A stretch of 64,000 nucleotides of DNA from positions 1-64,000 of the forward strand of contig JAIQDT010005488.1 of NCBI GenBank assembly GCA_021521415.1, in the 5' to 3' direction. Each line of letters opens with the position of its first letter. The first letter of the stretch is position 1. The translations under genes and the position numbers were made by a program. This stretch comes from Bidens hawaiensis. Lineage: Eukaryota > Streptophyta > Magnoliopsida > Asterales > Asteraceae. This document shows, piece by piece, positions 1 to 9,819 of the stretch. Under the pieces are notes generated by a model that did no database searches, was not told the origin of the DNA, and saw only the letters and a list, made by a program, of their open reading frames with translations.

Positions 1-110
1 GGGCGATTTTAGAAGGGGGGGGGGGAGAGACCGCCCCCGGGCGATATTGGAGCGAAATGGGGCGGGGCGGGTGGGTTTTTGTCGCCGGAAGGAGGAAAAT
101 AATTATTATT
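1..110. repeat. Truncated GC-rich MITE-like repeat
   Basis: The first ~75 bases resemble 4190-4275: both read CACCGCCCC/GACCGCCCCC, then GGGCGAT, a GCGAAA(A/T)GGGG stretch, a GGGGCG run and finally GTCGCC(G/T)GGAAG. The copy is cut by the window edge, so its left terminus is not visible. It is probably a partial copy of the same non-autonomous DNA repeat as at 4150-4490. The class is unknown. Confidence 0.4.
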
Positions 111-805
111 TTTAATAATATGACTGTTGACACGGTCAAAAATAAAAAATAAAATAATTAAAACAATATATATATATACACCTTCTTCTCCATTTTATAT
201 CCATTTCATATACAATTCATACCCAAATTCTTAAAAAATCTAGCAAAATGAATCCTAGAATCCTACAAAAGTTTTTTACACAACCCAAATTATAACTAAG
301 TAAACCCATATAAATATTAAATTGTTTAAACCTAACAAAATACTCATTTTACTTAAGACCAAAAAAAAATTTCACCTTCAGCTCAAAACTTGTTTTGCTT
401 TCTAGAAGCCGGCCCTGGTTGGATGTCTCATTCTTTATTAAAAGAACAAGCATTCGCATATGCAAATACGATATGTTGGTGTCATTTTCCTTTTCTAACA
501 TTTTCATTCGCTATTTTCGTAGATCTATTCAAATTTTATTATGGTACTTTTATCGACTGTGGTGCTAGGAAACTCATAAAAGACTCATATAAAAGGCGAA
601 ACTCCATTCTAATTAGGAATTTAGAAGACACTAGGGGGATAATTTCATTGATAAGGAGTTACTTGGTAAGATTATTGCTTGCTCTTATAAATTTATTAAT
701 TTTATTTTGTAATTAGTTTTTATTTTATACATCTATTTATAAGTTAGAATTTATTTTAGAGGGACAATTGCAATATGTTATGTATTTTTAATATCTTCAA
801 ATTTA
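111..805. other. AT-rich DNA without an assignable gene
   Basis: This is AT-rich sequence. A 108-codon open frame at 390-716 (+) has no family motif that I recognise; its hydrophobic middle probably reflects T-rich DNA. The stretch at 360-416 is a run of A followed by a CCGGCCCTGG context and looks like transposon debris. I see no support for a functional gene. Confidence 0.4.
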
Positions 806-1917
806 TCTATATATACTATATATAAAGCATGAGTGAGGGACCTCTTAAATTTTAAGAGGTATTAAACTTTTTGCTTTTAGTACAAACTATAATGCATAAG
901 ATTAAGATATTTTAGGGACAAATTTTGTATTTTGACAATTTTGTCTTTTAGCATAACCAAAATCATGTTACGGTTTATTTTAATTTATTAAAAAATAATT
1001 ACAAGTTTGGTCCTTTAACTTTAATCATTTTTGTTTAATTTATATAATAGTTTCATATATACCCCTTATTTTAAACCAACTACCCCGTCGACGTTTAAAC
1101 GTTTATAACCTTTTCACACGCTAATATTTTTTTAAAACATTATACCATAAAAACGAGTATTTTATTCTCTTTATTTGAGTATGGTATTAGTATACTATTT
1201 TCATTTTAAAAACATAACGTGTTACGTGATTACCATTAAATACCGACAAACGAATAGGGCGGTTTCGGTCGTTCAGGTCATGGGTCTAAAAGGTTAAGGT
1301 TGGAATAATTCGATACAAAAAAGTTAATTTGGTTTGGGTCGGATTTGGGTTGAAAGGGTTCAAGTCATAACGAATTTCGGTTAGAACATTGTCAAACGAA
1401 ACGGGTTGCGGGTTAAGACGAGTTCAATGTAGCGTTGTGTGCGCACCAACACCTGAAAGAGCGTGCACAGTCATTGTGACGTGCTTACTAACACCAGTTA
1501 AGATTTCAATGCCGCAATACGAGCATACTATCGTCGGGTTACGCGCGTACTATTGTTAACTCACGTACATACAGAAACAATAACACCGGTTACGCATCTG
1601 ATGTCATGTTTGCGTGCAACCCCGCTGCATCGCGCGGGCACGCGGCTAGTATTTATAAATATACAATTTCACCTGAATTTGACATTAGTAAGTTGTACAA
1701 TTTACATCTAACTTTATGCAACAACTTCTGTACCATGTGCTTGGAATGATTGTACTATACTTTTCCAGATTAGGTTGGACAGATGTCTTGGTCTCTAGCT
1801 ACGTGTCCCCTTTTCCTTTAACCCACATTTTAACCACAATTAATTCATATTCATCTCTTATTAGAATGGAAAACTTAATTTTAATATATTTCTCTCTCTG
1901 GCTTCTCTCTAACGCTA

Positions 1918-2365
1918 TGTTCCCGAGTCTCATTTAACGAAGGGAGAGGAGGGAAGGAGAATTATGACAGAAAAGAAAGCTAGGGAAGGAAAATGTGTGA
2001 TTTTATTTTGTGTTCCCGAGTTTAATGAAAAGGGAAGGAAAAAGAAGAGAAATTAAACATTTTAGGTGTTCACGAGTTAAAAAAAAAAGAAAAGAAAGAT
2101 ACATTTTCCAATTATGCCCTTTAAGTAAACTATTATATGAAGTTAAATATAAGGGTAACTTAGGAATTGATAAAAGTTATAATTAGACATAAATATTTTC
2201 TCTCCTAATCTCTTTAATTTGGAAGGATGATAATATGTTTAAATTTTCTAGCATTTTCTTTTCTTTCCCCTCCCCTCCCTTTCTTAAAATATCTCTGGAA
2301 CATGATTTTTTTATATTTTCCTCTCTTTTCCTTCCCATCCCCTCGTTAAATGAGACTCGGGAACA
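1918..2365. mobile_element. MITE with ~40-bp inverted ends, inside the Helitron
   Basis: The left end TGTTCCCGAGTCTCATTTAA (1918 on) is matched in reverse complement by the right end at 2325-2365. The match continues through an AACGA(A/G)GGGA purine-rich stretch. Two further degraded copies of the GTTCCCGAG-type unit occur at about 2011 and 2066. There is no coding potential. I could not find a convincing target duplication, so the superfamily is open. Confidence 0.55.
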
Positions 2366-3520
2366 CAGTGTAATATCATTGGAATCCACCACGATGATTT
2401 GATGATGCCATCGTAGTTATGGCGGCGGCTGGTCAGGTGGGTGGGGTTAACGTTGTCGGGTTTAATTTGGGAACCCCTAGGCGGCGTTTGTGTGTTGGTC
2501 GCCACCACCGGAAACTTAGTTGTTGCCCTGTTGCCGGCAGCATTCCAGCCGTTTATGGTGGCGGCTGACGTTGACCATAAGCCGGTGACGTTGCATGTAT
2601 GGTTTCTCTCTCTTTATGTGACAAGATCAAACACCTACTTGAACCGGACTCTCTCCCTAGGAACCGACCGCATTCAATTCCACGAGTTTAATAATAATAC
2701 AGATTCCTAAGGGTTTGCTTCGGAGATGAAAGAATGAAGCTTTGAAGTGCAATGGTGAGCTACTGTTGTTGCCATGTGACCAATTTAGGAATACTATTAT
2801 AACCATGAATAACACATATTAACTCAACTTTGCTATAGGCTTTTTATTTATTTTTATAGGATCCAACAATTGTAAGTAAATGGTATGATTTGCTCATGTG
2901 CTGCACTAAATTGGTTGAATATATTTTGTAGTTGCTTAATCTTGATTCCGTGAATGCAGATTGGTTTGGAGGATAATTAGTTTTATTGATGCACTTCGCA
3001 CCATACCGCGATTATGAGTCGGTGGTCCGTTTTTGGTTGCAGCGGACGACTGTTGTGTGTTGGTTGGTTGTTTGTGGATGGGTTACGGTTGTTGTGTGGC
3101 CGCCGATCTTCGATTTGTTTGATGTTGTACCTCATGCTTAGCAAGTTCGTTGTGCGACCGATATATAAATGATTTGTTTGTGTAGACGGACTTGAGCCTC
3201 TTAGCCTTGCACATGTTTGATATATAGACGGACCCGAGCCTGATTTGTTGCTGCGAATGATCGAAATTGTGTTACAATAGTTAGTTTGTGGTTCTATGTA
3301 TGATGTAGGTGAAAACTTTGATTAGAAATATTGTGATTTGAAGATCTAATTATTCTTGAGTTTTAGTGATTTTCAACTGGTTTTAATGTTATTTAGTTTT
3401 AAGGGGCATGCTACTATTAAGGTATTTTGGTATTAATGGTTAAAAGTTGTTGACGTCAAATGGTCGTTTGACCCGAACCGCCTTTATCAACTCTGTGAGC
3501 ATTCAAATTGAACCCCCCCT

Positions 3521-3549
3521 CCCCCGCAATGCGGGGGGTGAAATACTAG
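3521..3549 (+). other. Helitron 3' hairpin and CTAG terminus
   Basis: A 7-bp GC stem with loop AAT is followed by TGAAATACTAG. In Helitrons the 3' hairpin acts as the transposition terminator and CTRR is the cleaved end. The position fixes the right border of the 806-3549 element. Confidence 0.75.
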
Positions 3550-3550
3550 T

Positions 3551-3672
3551 TATATAATAATTAAAGGTTTCTTAATGTTACATGGCATCACACAATATAG
3601 TTTCTTATAAAATTTTCTCACATCTATCTCTCTTATCAAATACACTATGTTAAAACCCCGTGTAATACATAG
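3551..3672. repeat. Relic related to the Helitron-type terminus at 45924-46085
   Basis: TATATAATAATTAAAGG, a CTCACATCT-containing pyrimidine tract, AAATACACTA and CCCCGTGTAATACA occur in the same order as in 45934-46083. The copy is more degraded, and the hairpin stem is no longer perfect. It is probably an old Helitron end abutting the 806-3549 insertion. Confidence 0.45.
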
Positions 3673-4149
3673 GCTGATTGTAAAAACTAAAAATAGGTAA
3701 AAAAAATAATAATATATATAATTAAGTACATTATTGACTTCTATACTTAAAATTCAGAAAATACATGGTAATAAATGTAAACAAAAATCCCTATCACAAA
3801 TCTAGAATGTAAATAAATATCGGCAAACGGTTCGCTATATGTTTAGTTTGTGTGCATGCTAACCATTGGAAATAGTTGATGAAAACACAATCCAAAATGT
3901 ATAAAAATCAATAGAAAAATGTCAATTAACAAATTACCAATATGCAAAGAATTTACATAACAAAACAAATATAATGCATTATTCCATAATACACCAACCA
4001 CTTTTGAACACTTTCAACAGCAACCTCCAATCCGGAAAAAATGTATAACTATATCAAGACTGCGTAATTATTCTTATTAATCTACATGCTCACTTCATTT
4101 TAAGAAAATACAGTGAATAAATAATAAGCTTACTTTTTGGAGGGAAAAC
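3673..4149. other. AT-rich DNA, nothing recognised
   Basis: There is no ORF of note, no terminal repeats and no RNA gene signal in this interval. Confidence 0.4.
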
Positions 4150-4490
4150 TAATCTATAACGTCATATGTAGTGGGGCGCGAGTTTGGGCGCGAAGGGGCG
4201 CGAACACCGCCCCCTGGGCGATTTTTGGGCGAAAAGGGGTTGGGGCGAGTTCTTCTCGTCGCCTGGAAGAAGGGACGAGTTCTTCATGGTGGAGCCGGCA
4301 TGTATGGGTATGTGAGTGTGTTATATATACATACATATATATATATTATACATATATATTATTATATTACTATTTGTAGCCCCTACACCATTACACCCCA
4401 AAAACAAATTCTTACCCCTTGCTGACTGGGCGCCACACGGCGCAAAACGCCCCAATTTGTAGCCCTTCCACTACGCATAGCCTAAGTGAG
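4150..4490. mobile_element. GC-rich MITE-like element
   Basis: This island of GC-rich sequence contains many GGGCG and GGCGCC tracts inside AT-rich flanks. The left border carries TATGTAGTGG (about 4165) and the right border reads, in reverse complement, TATGCGTAGTGG (about 4468-4480), giving imperfect inverted ends. It contains a TA-rich core (4321-4375). Short open frames on both strands come from GC skew, not genes. Borders and superfamily are uncertain. Confidence 0.35.
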
Positions 4491-4630
4491 CGTGTCCTTG
4501 ATGTCTATCCGTACTAAAAACCAATGTATTTTCCTTGTAAACAAATAGGATAATGTAATTAGATAATATCCAAATAACTTTAATTCTCATTCAAAGTATA
4601 TCTATAATATATCCATTAACATTTCTAAAA

Positions 4631-4632
4631 TT

Positions 4633-4666
<34 letters not shown>

Positions 4667-4690
4667 CATACATATATATATATTATTATT
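4631..4690. repeat. (TA)n microsatellite, interrupted
   Basis: TA dinucleotide runs are broken by CA units. This adjoins the left arm of the long-TIR element at 4718. Confidence 0.85.
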
Positions 4691-4717
4691 GTGAACTGAA
4701 CGTCACATTTAAAGTAT

Positions 4718-5786
4718 AAATATTGGTTTTTAATACTCTCAATTTTTGCTCGTTGGTAGATAACACTCCCAACTTTCACTTTGTCTCTCACGACTCCCAA
4801 CTTTCACACTATTTGTTTTTATCACTCCCCGTTAAATGAAGACTAACGTCGTTAGTGGAAACGCTGACGTGGCTTTTTTTTAATAAAATCAGATGAGGTG
4901 TCATGCCTACTTGAAAATTAACTATTTATTTTTAATTTTATCTTTTACAAGTCATCATCTTCTTCACCATCCAACCTCCCACCATAACCTCCACTACCGG
5001 ACATCACCACCACCGCCACCACTTCTCCCGCACCATCCTTATCTACCGGTACCTCCATTTATGCACTCTCTCTATTTTAACTTTACAATGTCTGATCGCA
5101 CTCCTCTGCTCAAATTGAAGTTTGGTTGCTCTCCTCCATTCAAATTGGAGACACTTGGTTTTAGCCCCCGCACTCGATTTCCCGGCGAGCATGGTGGGTG
5201 GAAATCAGACTATGGTTTTAGTTGGTCGAAAAACGACGATGACATCCGTTGCAACAGTGGGTCTTGCGAGACTGAACATTAGTACGATGTCGGGTCTAGA
5301 TGGATGAACAATTAGGGTTTTGCTGCCACACGTTTTTCCGACAATGCAATGACAGCAGCGGTGGCGGTTCCAAGTTCAGATCTAGTTAGAATGACAATGG
5401 CAAATGGTGGTAAGTGTGGTGGTTAAGGGCGGTCGTTTGGTAAATAAGACAACATGGGTGTTTTTGTTAAATCCGGCGACATAAGAGCTTTTCCGGCCGA
5501 ATCAGAGTGGTGGTGGTAGTAGGAGGTTGGATGGTGAAGAAGATGATGAATTGTAAAAGATTAAAAATTAAAAATAAATAGTTAATTTCCAAGTAGGCAT
5601 GACACCTCATCTGATTTTATTAAAAAAAAGCCACGTCAGCGTTTCCACTAACGACGTTAGTCTTCATTTAACGGGGGAGTGATAAAAACAAATAGTGTGA
5701 AAGTTGGGAGTGGTGAGAGACAAAGTGAAAGTTGGGAGTGTTATCTACCAACGAGTAAAAGTTAAGAGTATTAAAAACCAATATTT
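4718..5786. mobile_element. Long-TIR (Mutator-like) non-autonomous element
   Basis: Arms of about 262 bp (4718-4979) and 265 bp (5522-5786) are near-perfect reverse complements. They share AAATATTGGTTTTTAATACT at the tip and several CCCAACTTTCAC blocks, and end internally at CCAACCTCC/GGAGGTTGG. The 540-bp interior is GC-richer, proline/histidine-biased on the plus strand, and does not match the arms. Long TIRs are typical of plant Mutator-like elements, and the foreign-looking interior could be captured DNA (Pack-MULE style). No exact 9-10 bp target duplication is visible, so a foldback element is the alternative. Confidence 0.65.
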
Positions 5787-7142
5787 CTTAAATAATTATA
5801 TTGTTGAAGTATATATCAATATTCTCTTTATTTGAAGATAAAATTATGTACCTGAAAGTCAAAACTAAAACTTCAAAATCGAATAATTCATACAAACTTT
5901 ATCTTACAGTTTTAGCAGCTAATATTATGTACAAAACGAATTAGCAAGTAATATTAGAAACATAATTTTGTTCCAATTTAGAATAAAAAAAAACTGTTCT
6001 CATAATTAGCAACTGATATGTGCACAAAATGAAATAATTGCTCACAAGAAAAAAAGGGCTTTCCAAAGTTTTGTACTTGCTCTTATACAAAGTTATATGA
6101 TGTTATGGTTAAAAAGAAGAAAAATAAACATCCTATAAAACTATAAATGTATATCTGGTTACGAGTGGTGTCATTTGTAAAGTAACAAACATGAATTAGA
6201 CGATCTTGTGGATCAAGGTCCTTTCCCTCTACAATAGAACAATTTTTTTTTTTAAATAATTGAATCATGAATTTTATAAGCATTAAAAAAATACCTCCTC
6301 AGCACGTAACGTCTAATATTGATCATTAATGTTCTCGACATTTTTGTTGAGAGGAAAACTCTGCGTATACAGATTATTTCAGAAGCAAAATAATAAAATT
6401 CAATATGGTTAAAAAAACTTAAAAGTTAAAAACCAAGTCAACTAAGTGGTAAAAAGCTTGAAATTATCAAAGTTCTACATTGTTTATGAGATAACTCAAC
6501 CTGTTTAACATACCACAAACTAAAGTTCATTCATTCAGGCAGTATATCGAACATTTGGCGTGCAACCTTAGAAACAAACACAAATATTGAAATCCTACCT
6601 TGTAAATAGCCACTTATATATGCACTTCTTCCATCATTTGATCACACCTACAATCAATAAGAATATTATATTAACATAAGAAGATTAGGGTTTCCATCAA
6701 TCTTACTATCAAAGGATGGTTAATGTTACATAATTGGAAAAATTTACGTTTTAGGGTTTCAATCAATACGTTTAAATCAAAGCAAATATTCACAAATTAG
6801 ATGAACAAACATAATCAGATTCATACATCGCTTACTAAAACAGTGAACGATGATGATGTTTGAATATAAGGAAGTGGAACGACATAAATATTAATAGATG
6901 TAGATTAGGATTTGTTGAATGAAAAAGTTTTATAAATGTATTTACATACCAAATAGATATATGATGAACGATGATGATGTTTGAAGTAGAGAGGATTTTG
7001 TGGCCAGAGATAACCATGGAGATTATGGTTTATTGAGAAAGAGTGTTGAGTAAGTTGAGTATATCGACGGGTCAGTTTAAAGAATCCGGGTTAGACCCGT
7101 CAAGTTTAAAAAAAATGGTAAAGGATTATGTCATGTGGACAA
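5787..7142. other. No gene found; short direct repeat
   Basis: This is AT-rich sequence with only short open frames. A 20-bp direct repeat reading GAACGATGATGATGTTTGAA occurs at 6845 and again at 6966. A GATTAGGGTTT-type plant leader-like stretch lies at about 6680-6770. Nothing here supports a named gene. Confidence 0.4.
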
Positions 7143-7187
7143 TGTAACAACTCGGATCTTTTCGTTTATTATTTAGCCAACCGTTAC

Positions 7188-9055
7188 TGTCACACCCCCA
7201 TCTTAGGCCTAGGAGTGTGATCACTAGTTGGTATCATTTTTGTAAATAATTCAGAGTTGCGGGTTAATGCGGGAGATTTTAATAAACATGTGGATTTAAA
7301 GTTAAAATATTTACATTACAAAAGACGAGACGAAAGTCTCGTTTAGTTTTACATGTTTATATGTTTTACAAAACCACCATATTTTAATATTTACACAAAG
7401 TTATCCGAGCTATCGGATTCTTGAGCTCTTCGTCTTTCAAGCTCTAATCTTGATTACCTGCAAAATGTTAATAAAATACGTCAACAACGAATGCTGGTGA
7501 ATATGCTGACGCTAAAAATATTTTCCTTACTTAATTACCCCTCGAGACCACGTAAGCCTCGGCCCATCTTGGCTTAGGAATAATCAAGTTAAAAAATCAT
7601 TATAAACTCGAGTCTTTACACTAGGTCACCTCAGCAAAACACCGCAGCGTTTCGACATAACTTAGGTACCATAAATATACACAAGGTCAGTCTCACTCGG
7701 ACGTAACTTAGGTCCGGCCCATCGTGGATGGAGGTCGTGACCAAGCGTGGTGCGATGTGCCCGCCGCATTCCACATATGTAAGGATCCAGACAAACGTAT
7801 ACTACAGCATGAGGGCTAGGATCATACTCTTATTTACAATGTTTTTAGAGACACGTAGCCTCATGTAAAGTTTTACACATAACATATTTGATTTGTTTGA
7901 AAACAAGTTGTAAAAGTGGGGCGTATTCACCTTTTCAATAGGATCGGCTTCCAACACGTCCGTGTGTCTTCTCTTGCTATCTCGCACCTATAGTACGAGT
8001 ATAACTTTTGTTAGTCGGATACACGATCCGGCTTAAGACCTTTAGTCTTATTTATCTCGATGAACCTTTAGTTCATAATCTCTTTTTACTTTAAGACCTT
8101 TAGTTTTAATAGTAATTTATAAACCTTTAGTTTATTTTTAAAACCCGACGTTTCTTCTTCTTTAAGAAACATATTCTTTTCTTTATTATTTAAGAATACT
8201 CATTATTCTTAAATAATATATTTTATAACAAAGATTTAATCATATTCATATATATACTCACATATATGTTTTCATTTTTCTTTTCTTTGTTATATGTTTC
8301 TTCGTTTATCGAGAATAATTTCGACTTTGGTATTAAGCCTTTATAATATTTTATTATATTTTGGTCAGGCATCATGCCTACCTTTGTTGGCTTAGAAATA
8401 CCCTAGTCACTTGGGCAGCACTTTGACGCCAATTGCTATTTTCTACTCTTGGCACGCTTCTCGAGACACCAAAACTTATTGGCACACACTTCGAGACAAT
8501 TTGTCGGGATGTTGAGACATCAATTCTTTCTTGTTTGGAATATCGTCGGAGAATGGCCAAATATCGAGGTTTCGGGGCACGTTTATCGAGGTGGATCAAT
8601 GGCACGCTTTTCGAGGTATAGAGAGAGTAGTGAGAGAGTAATGTGTGTAATTTGAGGTGTGGGTTGTGAGAACCTGTGGCCCTTCTATTTATAGCCAAAT
8701 TTGGATCCCAACGTGGTACGCGATGGGTCCCTTGGCTTAGCCTGTCGCGTACCGCGACATAGGCTTGGCCAATCACCACTAGACCTGCCACGTGGCGACA
8801 CGTGGCAGGCACCGCGCCACGTGGCGACACGTGGCGGCAGACGTTACCACCGTGTGCCACGTGGCACACGTGTCACTGCGTGTCAGACACCCCATCGTGT
8901 GACGCGGTGGGACTCTCTTCTTGATCCATCGCGTAGCACGATGGGTAAGGAAATTCAGAATTTACATTTTAGTCCCTGGAGTTTAGAAATTGACAGATTT
9001 GGTTCCTTGACTTTTGAAACTTGACATTTATGGCCGAAATTTTCGTGATATTACA
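7188..9055 (-). repeat. 3' LTR of the 7188-19701 chromovirus
   Basis: On the plus strand it runs from TGTCACACC to GTGATATTACA. It is nearly collinear with 17844-19701. It contains the CTCACC-like module at 7453-7502 and, near the element-proximal end, several CCACGTGGC repeats (8785-8870). Short open frames here are LTR noise. Confidence 0.9.
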
Positions 9056-9069
9056 TCCTCCCCACCTTG
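9056..9069 (-). other. Polypurine tract of the chromovirus
   Basis: Read on the minus strand this is CAAGGTGGGGAGGA, immediately before the 3' LTR start TGTAATATC. It is the expected primer for plus-strand DNA synthesis. Confidence 0.8.
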
Positions 9070-9084
9070 AAATAAATCTCGTCC

Positions 9085-9311
9085 TCGAGATTGCTTCATG
9101 AAAATAAGTGGGGGTACTACTTTTTCATTTCGGACTCGAGTTCCCATGTGTACTCGGGTCCTCTTCGGGAATCCCATTTTACTTTCACGATTTTCAAAGT
9201 TCGTCTTTTAAGTTTCTTTAATTTTGAATCTTCGATTTGGATTGGACGTTCTATGAATTTTAAATTCTTGTTAATTTCAACATCTTTTAGTGGCATCAAA
9301 AAGAGATTCAT
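9085..9311 (-). pseudogene. Chromodomain-like C-terminus of pol (broken)
   Basis: The frame reads [20 protein letters not shown], then a basic linker, then VKVKWDSRRGPEYTWELESE. The last block matches the W-x(n)-TWE pattern of the chromodomain-like tail of plant chromoviruses, which is thought to guide integration to chromatin. It is out of frame with the preceding integrase segment (a frameshift near 9290-9311). It also ends early at a TAG (9117-9119), after which the expected YPHLF tail still reads through. The polypurine tract follows directly, so this is the end of the polyprotein. Confidence 0.7.
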
Positions 9312-9814
9312 CGGCTAAACACTTTCGCAAATTTGAGATATGGAATACATCGTGTATCCCTTGCATTTCCTCGGGTAGTCGCAAACGATATTCGTCAGTA
9401 CCAATTCGTTTGAGTACCTCGAAGGGTCCGACGAATCGAGGAATTAACTTCCCTTTCTTGCCGAATCGAACTACGCCTTTCCACGGCGAGACTTTCAAAA
9501 GAACATTGTCACCAACATTGAACTCTAACGGCTTACGATGGACATCGGCGTAACTCTTTTGGCGATCACGTGCCGTCCTAAGTCGTTCTCGGATTTGAAG
9601 AATTTTGTCAGTGGTTTCTTGGACTATTTCGGGTCCAGATAATTGATTGTCTCCGGTTTCAGACCAGCACACGGGCGTCCTACACTTTCGACCATATAAC
9701 GCCTCAAATGGTGCAGTTTGAATGCTCGTGTGATAACTATTGTTATACGAGAATTCCATTAGGGGTAAGTGGTCATCCCAACTTCCACCTAAGTCTATCA
9801 CACATGCGCGGAGC
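9277..9814 (-). pseudogene. Integrase C-terminal part (GPF domain)
   Basis: After the solo LTR the integrase frame resumes with [19 protein letters not shown], followed by [20 protein letters not shown], a [16 protein letters not shown] linker and [14 protein letters not shown]...[14 protein letters not shown]. The last motif is the GPY/F module that marks chromovirus and related Ty3 integrases. The frame relation across the 2666-bp insertion plus 5-bp duplication is consistent with one original ORF. It shifts frame near 9300 before the chromodomain. Confidence 0.85.
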
Positions 9815-9819
9815 ATATC

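Larger units (their letters stand above)
806..3549 (+). mobile_element. Non-autonomous Helitron
   Basis: The left end begins TCTATATATACTATATAT directly after a host A (805). The right end is a GC hairpin (3521-3537, arms CCCCCGC/GCGGGGG, loop AAT) followed nine bases later by the terminal CTAG (3546-3549) and a host T (3550). This is the canonical Helitron layout: 5' TC, 3' hairpin, CTRR end, insertion between A and T without target duplication. No Rep/helicase coding is visible in its 2744 bp, so it must have depended on a helper in trans. It hosts a MITE (1918-2365). The segment at 2380-3250 is GC-richer than its flanks and could be captured host DNA, but I cannot name a source. Confidence 0.75.

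Noticed and set aside
390..716. 108-codon plus-strand open frame
   Set aside because: No recognisable domain, hydrophobic content explained by T-rich DNA, and sequence context like transposon debris.
2441..2710. 89-codon frame inside the Helitron as a gene
   Set aside because: No family motif and only GC-richer composition; at best a captured fragment.
4893..5282. 129-codon His/Pro-rich frame as a protein
   Set aside because: It starts in an inverted arm and runs into the low-complexity core of a long-TIR element; no conserved motif.
8378..8869. 163-codon minus frame in the 3' LTR
   Set aside because: Lies wholly in an LTR; only a shorter 75-codon remnant is open in the second LTR copy, and there is no domain.
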